A DNA stretch of 64,000 nucleotides, taken from Deltaproteobacteria bacterium (GTDB taxonomy: Bacteria > Desulfobacterota > Desulfobaccia > Desulfobaccales > 0-14-0-80-60-11). A program made the translations under genes and the position numbers. The DNA lies in NCBI GenBank assembly GCA_030018495.1, contig JASEFS010000020.1, positions 1 through 64,000 of the forward strand. The letters run 5' to 3'. Under the pieces are notes generated by a model. The model searched no databases, was not told where the DNA came from, and saw only the letters and a list, made by a program, of their open reading frames with translations. Shown here one piece after another: positions 32,928-41,692 of the stretch; the first letter of the stretch is position 1, and each line of letters begins with the position of its first letter.

Positions 32928-34745
32928 TTAATCCAGAGCAAACTCCGCGGCCCAATCGATGTCGCCTTCCAGGGGCTTCTGTTGCTCCTTATCCAACAGA
33001 AAATTTCCCAAAACCAGATAATCCATATTCGTTCTCATAAAGCAAAGAAAGGCCTCCTCCGGTGTGCAAACAATAGGTTCGCCCCGAACGTTAAAGGAAG
33101 TATTGATAATCACCGGACAGCCATATTTTTCATGGAACTTGGAGATCAACAGATGATAAAGCGGGTTATCCTCCCGAGAAACGGTCTGCAGGCGGGCGGA
33201 ATAATCCACATGGGTGACGGCCGGCAAACTGGAGCGCACTACCTTGAGTTTTTCCAGGCCGTGACGATTTTTTTCTTCCTCCGTCAAGGCGCGGCATAGT
33301 TCCCGGCGCACCGGGGCCACCAACAGCATATAAGGACTCTCCCGGTCAATCTCAAAAAAATCGGAAGCTTTCTCCAAAAGCACTGACGGCGCAAAGGGGC
33401 GGAAGCTTTCCCGGAATTTGATTTTCAGGTTGATCAATTCCTGCATTTGCGGTGAGCGGGCGTCTCCGATAATGGACCGATTTCCCAAAGCTCGCGGCCC
33501 GAATTCCATCCGTCCCTGAAACCAGCCGATCACTTTCTGCTGCTCGATTAACTCGATGGTCTTGTCAAGCAGGTCGCCGTCTCCCAATTCCGTGTAAGGA
33601 ATTTTTCTGCTTTCCAGAAAGTTCCTGATGTAGGCGCCGTCAAACTCAGGTCCCAGAAAAGACCCTTGCTGCGAGTCCCTCAGACCGTCGGTTTTCCTGG
33701 CGTTATTTAAATACTGGTACCAGACAAGCAAGGCTGCACCCAGCGCTCCGCCTGCATCGCCGGCCGCGGGTTGAATCCAGATGCGCTCAAAAGGTCCTTC
33801 CCGGAGGATGCGGCTGTTGCCCACACAATTAAGGGCCACCCCACCCGCCAGGCAAAGGTTTTGCTGGCCCGTTTCCTTATAAACCTGGCGGGCGACGCGC
33901 AGCATGATTTCTTCGGTTACCTCCTGGGCCGAGCGGGCGATATCCATGATACGCTGGGTTAAAGGAGCTTCCGGCGATCTCGGCGGCCCGCCGAACAATT
34001 CCTCGAATCTCCGGTTGGTCATGGTCAAGCCTGCGCCGTAATCGAAATATTTCATATTGAGGCGGAAGGAGCCGTCTTCTTTCAAGTCCAATAGTTCTGA
34101 AAGGATCAGGTCCTTGTACTTAGGCTCGCCATAAGGGGCCAGGCCCATCATTTTGTACTCGCCGGAATTGACCTTGAACCCGGTGTAATAGGTGAAGGCG
34201 GAATAAAGCAGCCCCAAAGAGTGGGGAAAATGAAGTTCGGCTAGAATCTGCACCTCATTATTCCGGCCGATGCCGTAACTGGTGGTGGTCCACTCGCCGA
34301 CGCCATCCAGGGTAATGAACGCCGCCTCTTGAAACGGCGAGGGGAAAAAGGCCGAAGCCGCATGGGACTCGTGATGTTCGGGGAACAGGATTTTGCCGGT
34401 GTATCCCAGTTCTGAGGTAATAAAATCTTTCAACCACAATTTCTGCTTGACCCACAAAGGCATCGCCTTGATGAAAGACCTGATGCCGGCAGGAGCATAA
34501 GTAAGGTAGGTTTCCAGTATTCTTTCAAACTTAAGAAAAGGTTTGTCATAAAAGGCAATATAATCCAAATCCGGTGGAGTGATTTCAGCTTCTTTCAAGC
34601 AGTAATCAATGGCATTCCTGGGAAAGGAAAGATCGTGCTTCTTTCTGGTAAACCGCTCTTCCTGGGCCGCGGCAATAATCTTCCCATCCTGCACCAAGCA
34701 GGCCGCGCTGTCATGATAGAATGCAGAAATTCCCAGAATATTCAT
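32928..34745 (-). CDS. NodU/TobZ-family carbamoyltransferase
   Basis: 605 residues, typical length. N-terminal Kae1/ASKHA-like domain starts MNILGISAFYHDSAA and has the metal-ligand His cluster PEHHESHAASAFFPSPF; a YrdC-like C-terminal domain (about 390-560) includes GWFQGRMEFGPRALGNRSI. Transfers carbamoyl from carbamoyl phosphate, via carbamoyl-AMP, to a hydroxyl of a sugar or natural product. With SxtJ, DUF5989 and SGNH it forms a recurring surface-glycan or metabolite cluster. First gene of the minus-strand operon; no strong ribosome binding site is seen. Confidence 0.9.
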   Translation of the reverse strand: MNILGISAFYHDSAACLVQDGKIIAAAQEERFTRKKHDLSFPRNAIDYCLKEAEITPPDLDYIAFYDKPFLKFERILETYLTYAPAGIRSFIKAMPLWVKQKLWLKDFITSELGYTGKILFPEHHESHAASAFFPSPFQEAAFITLDGVGEWTTTSYGIGRNNEVQILAELHFPHSLGLLYSAFTYYTGFKVNSGEYKMMGLAPYGEPKYKDLILSELLDLKEDGSFRLNMKYFDYGAGLTMTNRRFEELFGGPPRSPEAPLTQRIMDIARSAQEVTEEIMLRVARQVYKETGQQNLCLAGGVALNCVGNSRILREGPFERIWIQPAAGDAGGALGAALLVWYQYLNNARKTDGLRDSQQGSFLGPEFDGAYIRNFLESRKIPYTELGDGDLLDKTIELIEQQKVIGWFQGRMEFGPRALGNRSIIGDARSPQMQELINLKIKFRESFRPFAPSVLLEKASDFFEIDRESPYMLLVAPVRRELCRALTEEEKNRHGLEKLKVVRSSLPAVTHVDYSARLQTVSREDNPLYHLLISKFHEKYGCPVIINTSFNVRGEPIVCTPEEAFLCFMRTNMDYLVLGNFLLDKEQQKPLEGDIDWAAEFALD

Positions 34746-35122
34746 CGGCCGCGCTCATCGAAAAATTTTATTATGGAAATCCATCCATAAAGATATATTG
34801 GCCGTCAGTAATAATAATTGAAATTTTACTGAACAAGATTGCCGGAGTTACTTACGTCAGGGTGACAAACTGCAAGTCCACCCCGCCCCCCGGTAACTCC
34901 AAGCCGAGATGCAAGAATTTACCTAACTCTTAATAAATGCTGAAAAAGAGGCTTTCGTAACCGGTTGCCCCGGCACTTTGTGAAAGTTTCTTTTATTTCA
35001 GTCCCTCATCGTTGCATGATAGCATGATTTTCCCTTTGGAACCAGATTTTTTCTCCTCCGGCAAACATGCTTCGATTACCTGGTTAAGGCTTATCAAGCG
35101 CTGTTGCTGCCTGAAGCGGGGC
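34746..35122. other. Gene-free stretch
   Basis: 377 bases between the carbamoyltransferase and the VOC gene. AT-rich at the left. No RNA, repeat or convincing small gene was recognised; it probably contains the promoter of the carbamoyltransferase operon. Confidence 0.4.
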
Positions 35123-35527
35123 TCAAGGGGTCACCAATATCATCCAGGAGAGTCCGAAACGGTCCGCGACCATGCCGAACAATGGAGACCAGAACGTTTC
35201 GGCCAAAGGCATCTGCACCTGTCCACCATCAGACAGGGCCGCAAAAAGGCGTTCAGCTTCGGCCTTGTCTGTCACTGCCAGCGTCAGCGAAAACCCCTGA
35301 AAGGCCGACCGCCCTGAACACATGCCGTCAGAAGCCATAATGGTGGTATCGCCGATGCGGACGGTGGCATGCATCACCTTGTCCTCAAATCCTGGCTGGA
35401 CCATCTCAGGCTCAGGGCTTTCTTTGTATCGCATGAGCCACGTCACTTCGGCGCCGAGCGCTTTGCGGTAGAAATCAAGCGCTTCCTCGCAGCGGCCTTC
35501 GAAGAACAAGTAGGTTTCGACTTGCAT
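35123..35527 (-). CDS. VOC-superfamily protein (PhnB/YjdN-like)
   Basis: 134 residues from the ATG at 35527 with AAGGAGAA upstream. The fold repeats are visible (VETYLFFEGRCEEALDFYRKALGAEV and a second half ending GMVADRFGLSWMILV), and the MVQPGFEDKVMHATVRIGDTTIMASDG region is characteristic of the 3-demethylubiquinone methyltransferase-like (PhnB) group. Function unknown; members are often small cytoplasmic proteins without proven activity. Confidence 0.8.
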   Translation of the reverse strand: MQVETYLFFEGRCEEALDFYRKALGAEVTWLMRYKESPEPEMVQPGFEDKVMHATVRIGDTTIMASDGMCSGRSAFQGFSLTLAVTDKAEAERLFAALSDGGQVQMPLAETFWSPLFGMVADRFGLSWMILVTP

Positions 35528-35627
35528 GGTTCTTCTCCTTGTCATGAGTTTAAGTCGGAGTGCCGGGTCAGACCGGCTGACCTTCGGAAGCGTCTGGCAT
35601 TTGAACGATTGAGGTCAACGCAGGTTT

Positions 35628-36491
35628 TCAGGCGAATTTGGCACCCGGCATATCGGTTAAACTGCTCCAAAACCAAGGAAAGAAGCGCCAGATCCCTTTT
35701 CTCTCTTCATACTTGTCCATCAACTCCCGGGCTTTTTGACGGTCGAGGTCAAGGCCCTTCAGCCAAAGAGCATGGTGGGTTGCGGCCAATACTTTCTCCA
35801 ACTCCTGGTAGGCCTTCCTTTCCTCGCCCATGAAGAAAAGGGTTTCCGCCAGATAGAGATGATTTGTGCTGTTTTCCGGGGAAATTTCAACTGCGGAGGA
35901 TAAATGCCGGATGGACTTGCTGACATCACCTACGGAAAGAGGCCAGTCAGGGGCCATAAAGTAGATGCGCCCCAATATCCTATGCGGTCCGGCCTGATCG
36001 TAGGCTTCATCCAAACTGAGATTAGTCTCCAATAACTCCACAATGCGGGGCAGCAATTTTAAGCCATTTTTAGCTCCTGCCACATTAGCGAGGCCACATA
36101 GGTTGAGTGCCAGCCAATAGTGGCCTTCAACTCGCTGAGGCTGCTCTTTAAGCAGAAGTCTTGCAAAATAGCGGCCTTTTTTAAAATTATCTTTTCGGGC
36201 TTTTTTATCCCCCTCTTCTCCCAGGAAAAAGTATAGGCGAGCCAATTGGCATAACCTGAGAGCCCTTTTATGCCCGGTTTTGGGAATGCGCCGCACAAAC
36301 CGGTCCACTTGTTCTTTAGCTTCTTCTAAGCCATTGATGGGTTTGAGCGGGAAAGCCTCGGGCGCCTTCGAACCGGCTTGCTTCTGTAAAATTTTTCGCT
36401 CTTCAGTCCCCGGTGATGGAACTGAATATCCCATGAGCAGAACAATTCCCAGAATGCCGGAAGCTATTAGAGAAACAGGAGTTATCATCAA
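35628..36491 (-). CDS. TPR protein resembling TRAP-transporter TatT component
   Basis: 287 residues with a hydrophobic N-terminus (signal or anchor, residues 4-22) and several TPR-like helical hairpins from about residue 55 to 270 (e.g. LARLYFFLGE, HYWLALNLCGLANVAGA, HRILGRIYFMAPDWPLSVGD, LYLAETLFFMGEERKAYQELEKVL). The LALNLCGLANV and later DWPLSVGD stretches match the T-component (TatT) family; no TRAP permease lies nearby. Periplasmic helical scaffold, role unknown. Confidence 0.65.
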   Translation of the reverse strand: MMITPVSLIASGILGIVLLMGYSVPSPGTEERKILQKQAGSKAPEAFPLKPINGLEEAKEQVDRFVRRIPKTGHKRALRLCQLARLYFFLGEEGDKKARKDNFKKGRYFARLLLKEQPQRVEGHYWLALNLCGLANVAGAKNGLKLLPRIVELLETNLSLDEAYDQAGPHRILGRIYFMAPDWPLSVGDVSKSIRHLSSAVEISPENSTNHLYLAETLFFMGEERKAYQELEKVLAATHHALWLKGLDLDRQKARELMDKYEERKGIWRFFPWFWSSLTDMPGAKFA

Positions 36492-36713
36492 AAATTTTTA
36501 GCGGATGCTCCCATTACTACTATGTCAGACTTGGCATCAGCATCTCCTTTCACAAAAATTAATATGGGCAAAAGGATTGTCAAATCGGGCGAGAAGCGCT
36601 CGGGGAGAGGCGGACCTCCTGCCTGCTGTCGCCGCGACTGAAGAATCTGTGATTGACGCTGGCTTTCCGGACTCACCACCTATCCACAAAATCTTACCTT
36701 CTTTGTTGAATAT

Positions 36714-36911
36714 TTGTTTTCTTTAATTACCTTTGAATATAACCAAACCCGAACACACGGTTGGTTTGCTGAAGTGGAAGGGAATATGGCAAACCCCAAA
36801 GGCATCGGCCTGGCCTCCATGCAGGAGCGCGTACGCATGATGGGCGGCAAGCTGAATATCTGGAGCCGGGAAGGGGCGGGAACGAAGATAACTTTTACCA
36901 TTCCCGTCTGA
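36714..36911 (+). pseudogene. Remnant of a sensor histidine kinase C-terminus
   Basis: The last 40 codons read GIGLASMQERVRMMGGKLNIWSREGAG in pattern: the G2-box end of an HATPase_c domain from a NarX/UhpB-type kinase, ending ITFTIPV. The upstream 25 codons do not match a kinase, and no N-, G1- or HisKA-box lies upstream in any frame I can follow. A dead 3' fragment is the simplest reading. Confidence 0.6.
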
Positions 36912-36915
36912 AATT

Positions 36916-36984
36916 TAGACCTGTGTGAAATCCGATGGAACAGCCGCCCCGGTTGTATTTTACAGGCGAGAGCGCCTGCTCTAC
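36916..36984. repeat. Dispersed intergenic repeat, copy B
   Basis: About 75 per cent identical by eye to 14823-14894 across roughly 70 bases, sharing the CAGGCG..CGCCTG hairpin and CTCTAC end. It directly follows the kinase fragment. Confidence 0.6.
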
Positions 36985-37116
36985 TGAGTTCGGGAGGCTT
37001 TCCGCAGAGGGCTCCGATTCAGTAATCTCTCCATTTATTACAGGTTACTATTCTCCCGGCGAATAGCTGGCTTCCACCACTCAGGCTCATTACCCTCATT
37101 ACCTTTTTCCCTTATT

Positions 37117-37263
37117 TTATTCGTTGCGGTTAAGGGTAAGTATCATTATCGTGGTGTTGAGGGTAAAAATCAAAAATGCCAAAGGCCAGCCATAATCATT
37201 CACAAACAAGTATGATGATGCCGCAAATAGAAAAACAAACATGGCGAAGCCGTAATGCATCAT
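37117..37263 (-). CDS. Small membrane protein (48 aa), unknown
   Basis: Start ATG ATG at 37263 with a good AAGGACGGAG ribosome binding site; stop TAA at 37117-37119. Two hydrophobic stretches (about 6-20 and 26-42) suggest two membrane helices: MMHYGFAMFVFLFAASSYLF, then a short NDYGW loop. No family recognised. It lies 30 bases downstream of the frameshifted gene at 37294-37781, so they may form one unit. Confidence 0.55.
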   Translation of the reverse strand: MMHYGFAMFVFLFAASSYLFVNDYGWPLAFLIFTLNTTIMILTLNRNE

Positions 37264-37293
37264 CTCTCCGTCCTTTCCGGATGCCCCTTCCCG

Positions 37294-37781
37294 CTAAACC
37301 GACTCAGACCGGTACAGTTTATGGAAATTGACCATCTTCCTGGATTTCACCCATTCGCCGTCTTCGCAGCCGGAAACCGGACCGGCAGCCCGGAATTTAA
37401 AGTATGGACCTCTTTTTATTGATAAGTCCTGACACTTTCCCGAATAGTCGCAGGCGCTTTCGGAGCTTGAAGAGGATTCAACTTCTGCTGGGAGCGGGAG
37501 TGGTAAACTGAGGTTTGCCGGGAGAGCTGGCGCCGTTTCTGCTTTTCTCCGAATTGCCTTGGAGTCGTCTATTGTGCTATCGCTCGAATTTTCGTTAAGA
37601 ATATTAAAATGATCTTATCCATTTTTCCTCTTTTGAATAATTTCTCAATTTCCTCCATTTCCTCATATTCCAAAGAAACGGATTCCAACAAATCCAAAAT
37701 CATTTGCTGCTTTTCGATATTTTCAAGCTTTTGTTCAATATCATGATGAATATTATTCAGCTGGTGGCCAACTTGCTTCAA
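37294..37781 (-). pseudogene. Frameshifted two-part gene: coiled-coil plus Cys-containing C-terminal region
   Basis: A TTG start at 37781 with a GGAGGAG ribosome binding site opens a 70-codon frame (MKQVGHQLNNIHHDIEQKLE, coiled-coil-like) that stops at 37569. A second frame, open from about 37613 to a TAG at 37294, continues naturally (DHFNILNENSSDST ... RGPYFKFRAAGPVSGC ... NFHKLYRSESV) but has no start codon. Restoring one A in the GATAAGATC stretch (37611-37619) joins both into one 162-residue protein. It is either a real frameshift or a base error. Function unknown; two Cys pairs are present in the second part. Confidence 0.55.
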
Positions 37782-38320
37782 AAATTTCTCCTCCCAAGTG
37801 CTTTGAAGTCAAACCTGTAACTCATACCATTGCTAATTTAGAATTTCAACGAAAAATTTTTCGGGTCCCGGGCGCCCCCTCATAGCAGACTTATCTTCCC
37901 ATGCCAAGGCTGTTGGTCCGGCTGTTATGCCGGTGTTTCGCAAAGGTCTAAAAAAGGAATTTTGTGCAAACGGACCGGAGAACGACCGGAAACCTCGGTT
38001 CCCGGTCAGCGGCAAGAGAAAGACGCTTTTCCCGCAAAAATTGTGCTACTCGGCAGCTAAGGAGGGGGTGCGGCGGCTGGTTTAAACCATGGTCATGCAG
38101 CAGTGCCAAGCGAGTTTGCCAAAATTGCCATTCTTTGATCCTGCAATAATTTTATCTGAAGACCGGTTAAAAGTCTAACATCTGGCGCAGGGGACCGATC
38201 TAAGCATTTAACAAGAGAACCTGCGGGGCGGCCGTAAGGTGTAAGGATTATCAATGCGGATACCGGTAAATCAGTTAAGCGAGCTTGATTGTTATAATGG
38301 AGCAGCATAAGGGAGGCAAT
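37782..38320. other. Gene-free stretch upstream of the repeat lipoprotein
   Basis: 539 bases without a convincing gene. A TATAAT hexamer at 38293-38298, 23 bases before the start codon of the next gene, is the best promoter hint; the matching -35 is poor. Confidence 0.35.
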
Positions 38321-39169
38321 ATGGCCAAGTTACTGAAGGCGTCGGTCTTGCTGGCAAGTGCCCTGACCGTGATCGGGTGCGCAAGGACATCATATTACGG
38401 GTCGGCACCTTACGATTCGGGATATGGAGACGTTTATTATGACCCTCCGCCCCAGAATATTTACGCGGCACCGTGGGTAGGGGCCAACTCGCCTTGGGTG
38501 TTTTATCAGGGTGACTGGTTTTTAAATGGGGTGCTCTATTATTTTTACGGCGACAGATACGGATGGGCCCCTTATTACGCTTACCCCTATACTTATGTTG
38601 TCAGGCCCTATAATTGGTATGCGCCGAAATGGAATACCTGGTATCAACGGCACCCTCAATACGTGCAGATTTTTATCCAAAGGTATCCCTATTGGCGCAG
38701 CCATCGTCATGGTCATCGGTATGACCAGAAATTTTATGAGAGATACCATCGCGGCCAGGGGGAGGGCTGGCAGAAGGGATTCCACCGCCGCGCCGTTGAC
38801 AGACCCCAGCCGGAGGGAAGGAGACCCGCTCCCGCGCAAGTGGCTCCGCGCGAACAACAGAGACCCAGTCCCACCCGGGTAGCCCCGTCTGAGGGATGGA
38901 GACCCGGCTCCAGCAGGGTAACCCCGAGGGAAAATAGGAGGCCCGCTCCGGCGCAAGTAACTCCAAGAGAGCCACAGAAATCCGTCCCGGCTCAAGTGAC
39001 CCCGCAAGAAGGGCAAAGATCCGGCCCGGCCCGCGTAGCCCCGACTCAAGAAAGAAAAAGACCCGGCCCGGTTCAGGTCACCCCCCGCGAAGAAAAAAGG
39101 ACGCCCGGAACGGCTGTGACTCCGCGTGAGATGCAGAGACGCAGCCCTGTCGTAACCCAACCGGAATGA
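38321..39169 (+). CDS. Tyr/Trp-rich lipoprotein with tandem proline-rich repeats
   Basis: 282 residues from the ATG at 38321 (GGGAGG upstream). Lipobox VIGC at residues 17-20. Residues about 22-150 are Tyr/Trp/Pro-rich (for instance SPWVFYQGDWFLNGVLYYFYGD), and residues about 160-280 consist of roughly eight copies of a 14-16-residue unit resembling RPxPAQVTPREEQR. It is likely outer-membrane-anchored with an extended basic tail. I do not recognise a family for the whole protein. An 11-bp hairpin at 39210-39246 follows the gene. Confidence 0.75.
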   Translation: MAKLLKASVLLASALTVIGCARTSYYGSAPYDSGYGDVYYDPPPQNIYAAPWVGANSPWVFYQGDWFLNGVLYYFYGDRYGWAPYYAYPYTYVVRPYNWYAPKWNTWYQRHPQYVQIFIQRYPYWRSHRHGHRYDQKFYERYHRGQGEGWQKGFHRRAVDRPQPEGRRPAPAQVAPREQQRPSPTRVAPSEGWRPGSSRVTPRENRRPAPAQVTPREPQKSVPAQVTPQEGQRSGPARVAPTQERKRPGPVQVTPREEKRTPGTAVTPREMQRRSPVVTQPE

Positions 39170-39209
39170 CCTATACCTGCCGGCAAAATCCTGGAAAGCC
39201 GGTCCATAT

Positions 39210-39246
39210 GCAGCTCTGATCCCTTCAAATAGAGAATCAGAGCTGC
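39210..39246. terminator. Hairpin after the repeat lipoprotein gene
   Basis: GCAGCTCTGAT (39210-39220) pairs perfectly with ATCAGAGCTGC (39236-39246). No strong T tract on either side, so its termination strength is unclear. Confidence 0.45.
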
Positions 39247-39608
39247 AAATTCTTCCGGGTGATTGTCTTCAGTTGACGAGGCCAGATAGGGCCTTGGGAG
39301 CACACGCGCGCTTGACTTTGGCGATCGGTGAGCTTCAGTCCGGCGATCACCTCCGGGCCTCTGCCGGTAGTATTTGTCTCCAGAGCCTTGGAGACCTCCT
39401 CTTGACAAGCCTTTAATTGCTCCTTATGTAAAGGTCGGCGCAGTCGGTTGGCAGGCAGAAACCGGACCAACCGGGGCAGCCGGCTTTTTGTCCCCTCCCA
39501 GGTGAGAAGAAGACAGCCGTGAAATAAAGCCTGGTTTGGCCGCCTGGCGCCGACCAGGCGGCCGGCCGCTTCGTCAATGAGTCCTGCATTGGCTGCCTCA
39601 GCCGCCAA
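39237..39608 (-). pseudogene. Possible remnant of a lipoate-ligase-like protein
   Basis: An open frame of 123 codons contains a stretch (AAGRLVGARRPNQALFHGCLLLTWEG, here split for brevity) that loosely resembles the GRKxxGSAQRRxxxALLHHGSLLL region of lipoate-protein ligases, but the catalytic N-terminal region is missing and the rest does not fit. It could be a degraded fragment or a chance frame in the otherwise gene-free stretch 39170-39833. Confidence 0.25.
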
Positions 39609-39833
39609 GCAGCGCCTTGAGGCTGTTAACCGATCATCAGCTATTCTAAGCGGATTGTTCAGGCATCCACCAGGAATTGACCGGCCGGAACCGGCATCGA
39701 CTTTTTTTTCAACAAGCGTCCATCGCCTGATGGGCGGTCAATCAGCTTCCAGATTTATGGAACCGGATGGTCCACGAACTTTCAAAAACTGGGCGCGACT
39801 CCCTTTGTCCCGGAGGGTAAAGCCATTCGAAGG

Positions 39834-40901
39834 TTGTATGAGTCGGCCTGGCTGTTTGCCGCATTGATGGTAGATGTGTCAACCCTTTTGCCCCTTATCC
39901 GGGCAAAGGATTGGTGGATCCGATGGTTTGATTTCCCCCGGCTCCAGATTCTGATTGCCGGTGTAGTATTGGTCGGCTTGCAGTTGCTTGAGGGGGTGCG
40001 GCTGAGCCGCTTTCGGGCGGTTTTGTTTGCAACCCTGCTTTTAGCCATCGGGTACCAGGCTTATCGGATATTGCCATACACGCCGCTGTCCGCTAAACAG
40101 GTCAAGAGCGCAACTCGCGACGGACGCGGTGTCGATATCCGGATCATCACGGCCAACGTGTTGATGCACAATCGGGATGCGGCAAAGTACCTGAAGGTAT
40201 TGGCGGAGACGAACCCGGACATCATCCTGACCACCGAGGCTGATCAGTGGTGGAATGATAAATTGGCGATTCTTGACCCTTCCTATCCTTACCAGGTGAA
40301 ATATCCGCTGAACAATACCTACGGCATGGTTCTTCATTCAAAGTTTCCATTGCTCGAAGCCTCCGTCAAGTTTCTCATTGAACCCGCGGTGCCCTCCATA
40401 CATACCGGCATTCAACTGCCCGGCGGTCAGGTTTTCTACTTTTTCGGAGTGCATCCCCGGCCGCCGGGGCCGACTGAAAGCGAGGAAACCAGCGAAAGGG
40501 ATGCCGAGCTGATCGTTACGGCCAAGCTCTCAAAACAAAAAAACTTGCCGGTTATTGTTCTGGGGGACCTCAACGATGTGGCCTGGTCGCGCACCACCGC
40601 GCTCTTTCAAAAAATCAGCGGTTTGCTCGACCCGAGGATAGGCCGAGGCATGTTCAATACTTTCCATGCAGATTATTTTTTAATTCGGTTCCCCTTGGAC
40701 CATATCTTTCATTCCGCGCATTTCAAAGTAATAGAGATGCGGCGGCTCAGACATATCGGCTCCGATCATTTCCCGTTTTTTGCCGCCTTGAATTTCGCAC
40801 CACAAGAGGACGCTTTCCCCCAACCGCCGCCTGCCCCTGAACCAGAAGAGAAAAAGGAGGCCGAGGAAACCGTGGAAGACGCGGTGGAAAAGAAACCTTA
40901 G
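39834..40901 (+). CDS. Membrane-anchored endonuclease/exonuclease/phosphatase-family protein
   Basis: 355 residues. Three N-terminal hydrophobic segments (within residues 1-80) are followed by an EEP domain: IRIITANVLMHN, IILTTEAD, VIVLGDLNDVAWS and the C-terminal HIGSDHFPFFAAL, which supply the metal and catalytic residues (E, D/N, D, H). An acidic Pro/Glu tail ends the protein. Likely an extracytoplasmic phosphodiesterase or phosphatase. A TTG at 39834 is used as start; upstream codons are open, so the true start is uncertain. Confidence 0.75.
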   Translation: MYESAWLFAALMVDVSTLLPLIRAKDWWIRWFDFPRLQILIAGVVLVGLQLLEGVRLSRFRAVLFATLLLAIGYQAYRILPYTPLSAKQVKSATRDGRGVDIRIITANVLMHNRDAAKYLKVLAETNPDIILTTEADQWWNDKLAILDPSYPYQVKYPLNNTYGMVLHSKFPLLEASVKFLIEPAVPSIHTGIQLPGGQVFYFFGVHPRPPGPTESEETSERDAELIVTAKLSKQKNLPVIVLGDLNDVAWSRTTALFQKISGLLDPRIGRGMFNTFHADYFLIRFPLDHIFHSAHFKVIEMRRLRHIGSDHFPFFAALNFAPQEDAFPQPPPAPEPEEKKEAEETVEDAVEKKP

Positions 40902-41119
40902 TACAATAATTCAGAAATTCGCTAACGTATTTTTTTCCTTAAAGCGTTTTGCACCCTTAGCGTGAAATGATTATTCCTCTCGCAAAGACGGCAAGGCGCA
41001 AAGGTCGTAAATATGTTACCGAATTTATAAAAAGCTGTATTTAGCAATAATTATTTCCTGCTGATCTTTCTCAGCGGGATACGCGGTAATCCTCCAGCGC
41101 CGCGGAAAAGGAAACACTC

Positions 41120-41572
41120 ATGACAATGTACGCGAGATTCGGCGCTATGATAGCGACCTCAACCGTCGTCATGCTGGGGCTTATGTATCTGAACACTTAT
41201 CAGTTGGACCATGTGTTTTTCAGCGAGACCCGCACCTACATGGCGTTCGTGATGGGGGCGACCATGGCCGTCATCATGCTGAGCTTTATGTGGAAAATGC
41301 TCACCAATCGGTGGCTGAATATCGGAATAATCGTCGGCGGCGCCGCAATGTTCGCCCTTGCTGTTTGGCTTGTCCGCAGCCAGGCGACCGTTGATGACGT
41401 GTCTTATATGAAGGCCATGATTCCGCACCATTCCATTGCGATCCTGACGAGCGAGCGGGCTCAAATTAAAGACCCACGCGTCCGGCAACTCGCCGCCCGG
41501 ATTATCGACAGCCAGCGCCGGGAAATCCTGGAGATGAAGGCGTTGATTGCAGAACTTGAGAACAAGCGTTAG
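41120..41572 (+). CDS. DUF305-family membrane protein
   Basis: 150 residues with three membrane helices (about 7-27, 38-58, 66-86) and a C-terminal DUF305 domain carrying the motif YMKAMIPHHSIAILTSERA and a trailing RIIDSQRREILEMKALI helix. The His-rich signature suggests metal binding (copper for some relatives), but that is family knowledge. ATG with AAGGAAA upstream. The preceding 218 bases hold a degenerate CGCAAAGnCGGCAAGG-type repeat near 40980. Confidence 0.8.
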   Translation: MTMYARFGAMIATSTVVMLGLMYLNTYQLDHVFFSETRTYMAFVMGATMAVIMLSFMWKMLTNRWLNIGIIVGGAAMFALAVWLVRSQATVDDVSYMKAMIPHHSIAILTSERAQIKDPRVRQLAARIIDSQRREILEMKALIAELENKR

Positions 41573-41692
41573 GCCCGGAATCGGCCGCACCCCAGGCCTT
41601 GCCTTATGCCACGACTTTGCGGAAGAAAGGACAACTTGCCCAAGCCGGAAAGCCTGCGCCCACAGGTTTTGGCGCTTGGTGAATTATCGTAG

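Noticed and set aside
34721-34933. 70-codon plus-strand frame before the VOC gene
   Set aside because: No ribosome binding site, mixed composition, overlaps the carbamoyltransferase start region; read as non-coding.
40970-41020. CGCAAAG/GGCAAGGCGCAAAGG words that resemble a CRISPR-like or tandem array
   Set aside because: Only two or three irregular units without spacers; it looks like a decayed dispersed repeat.
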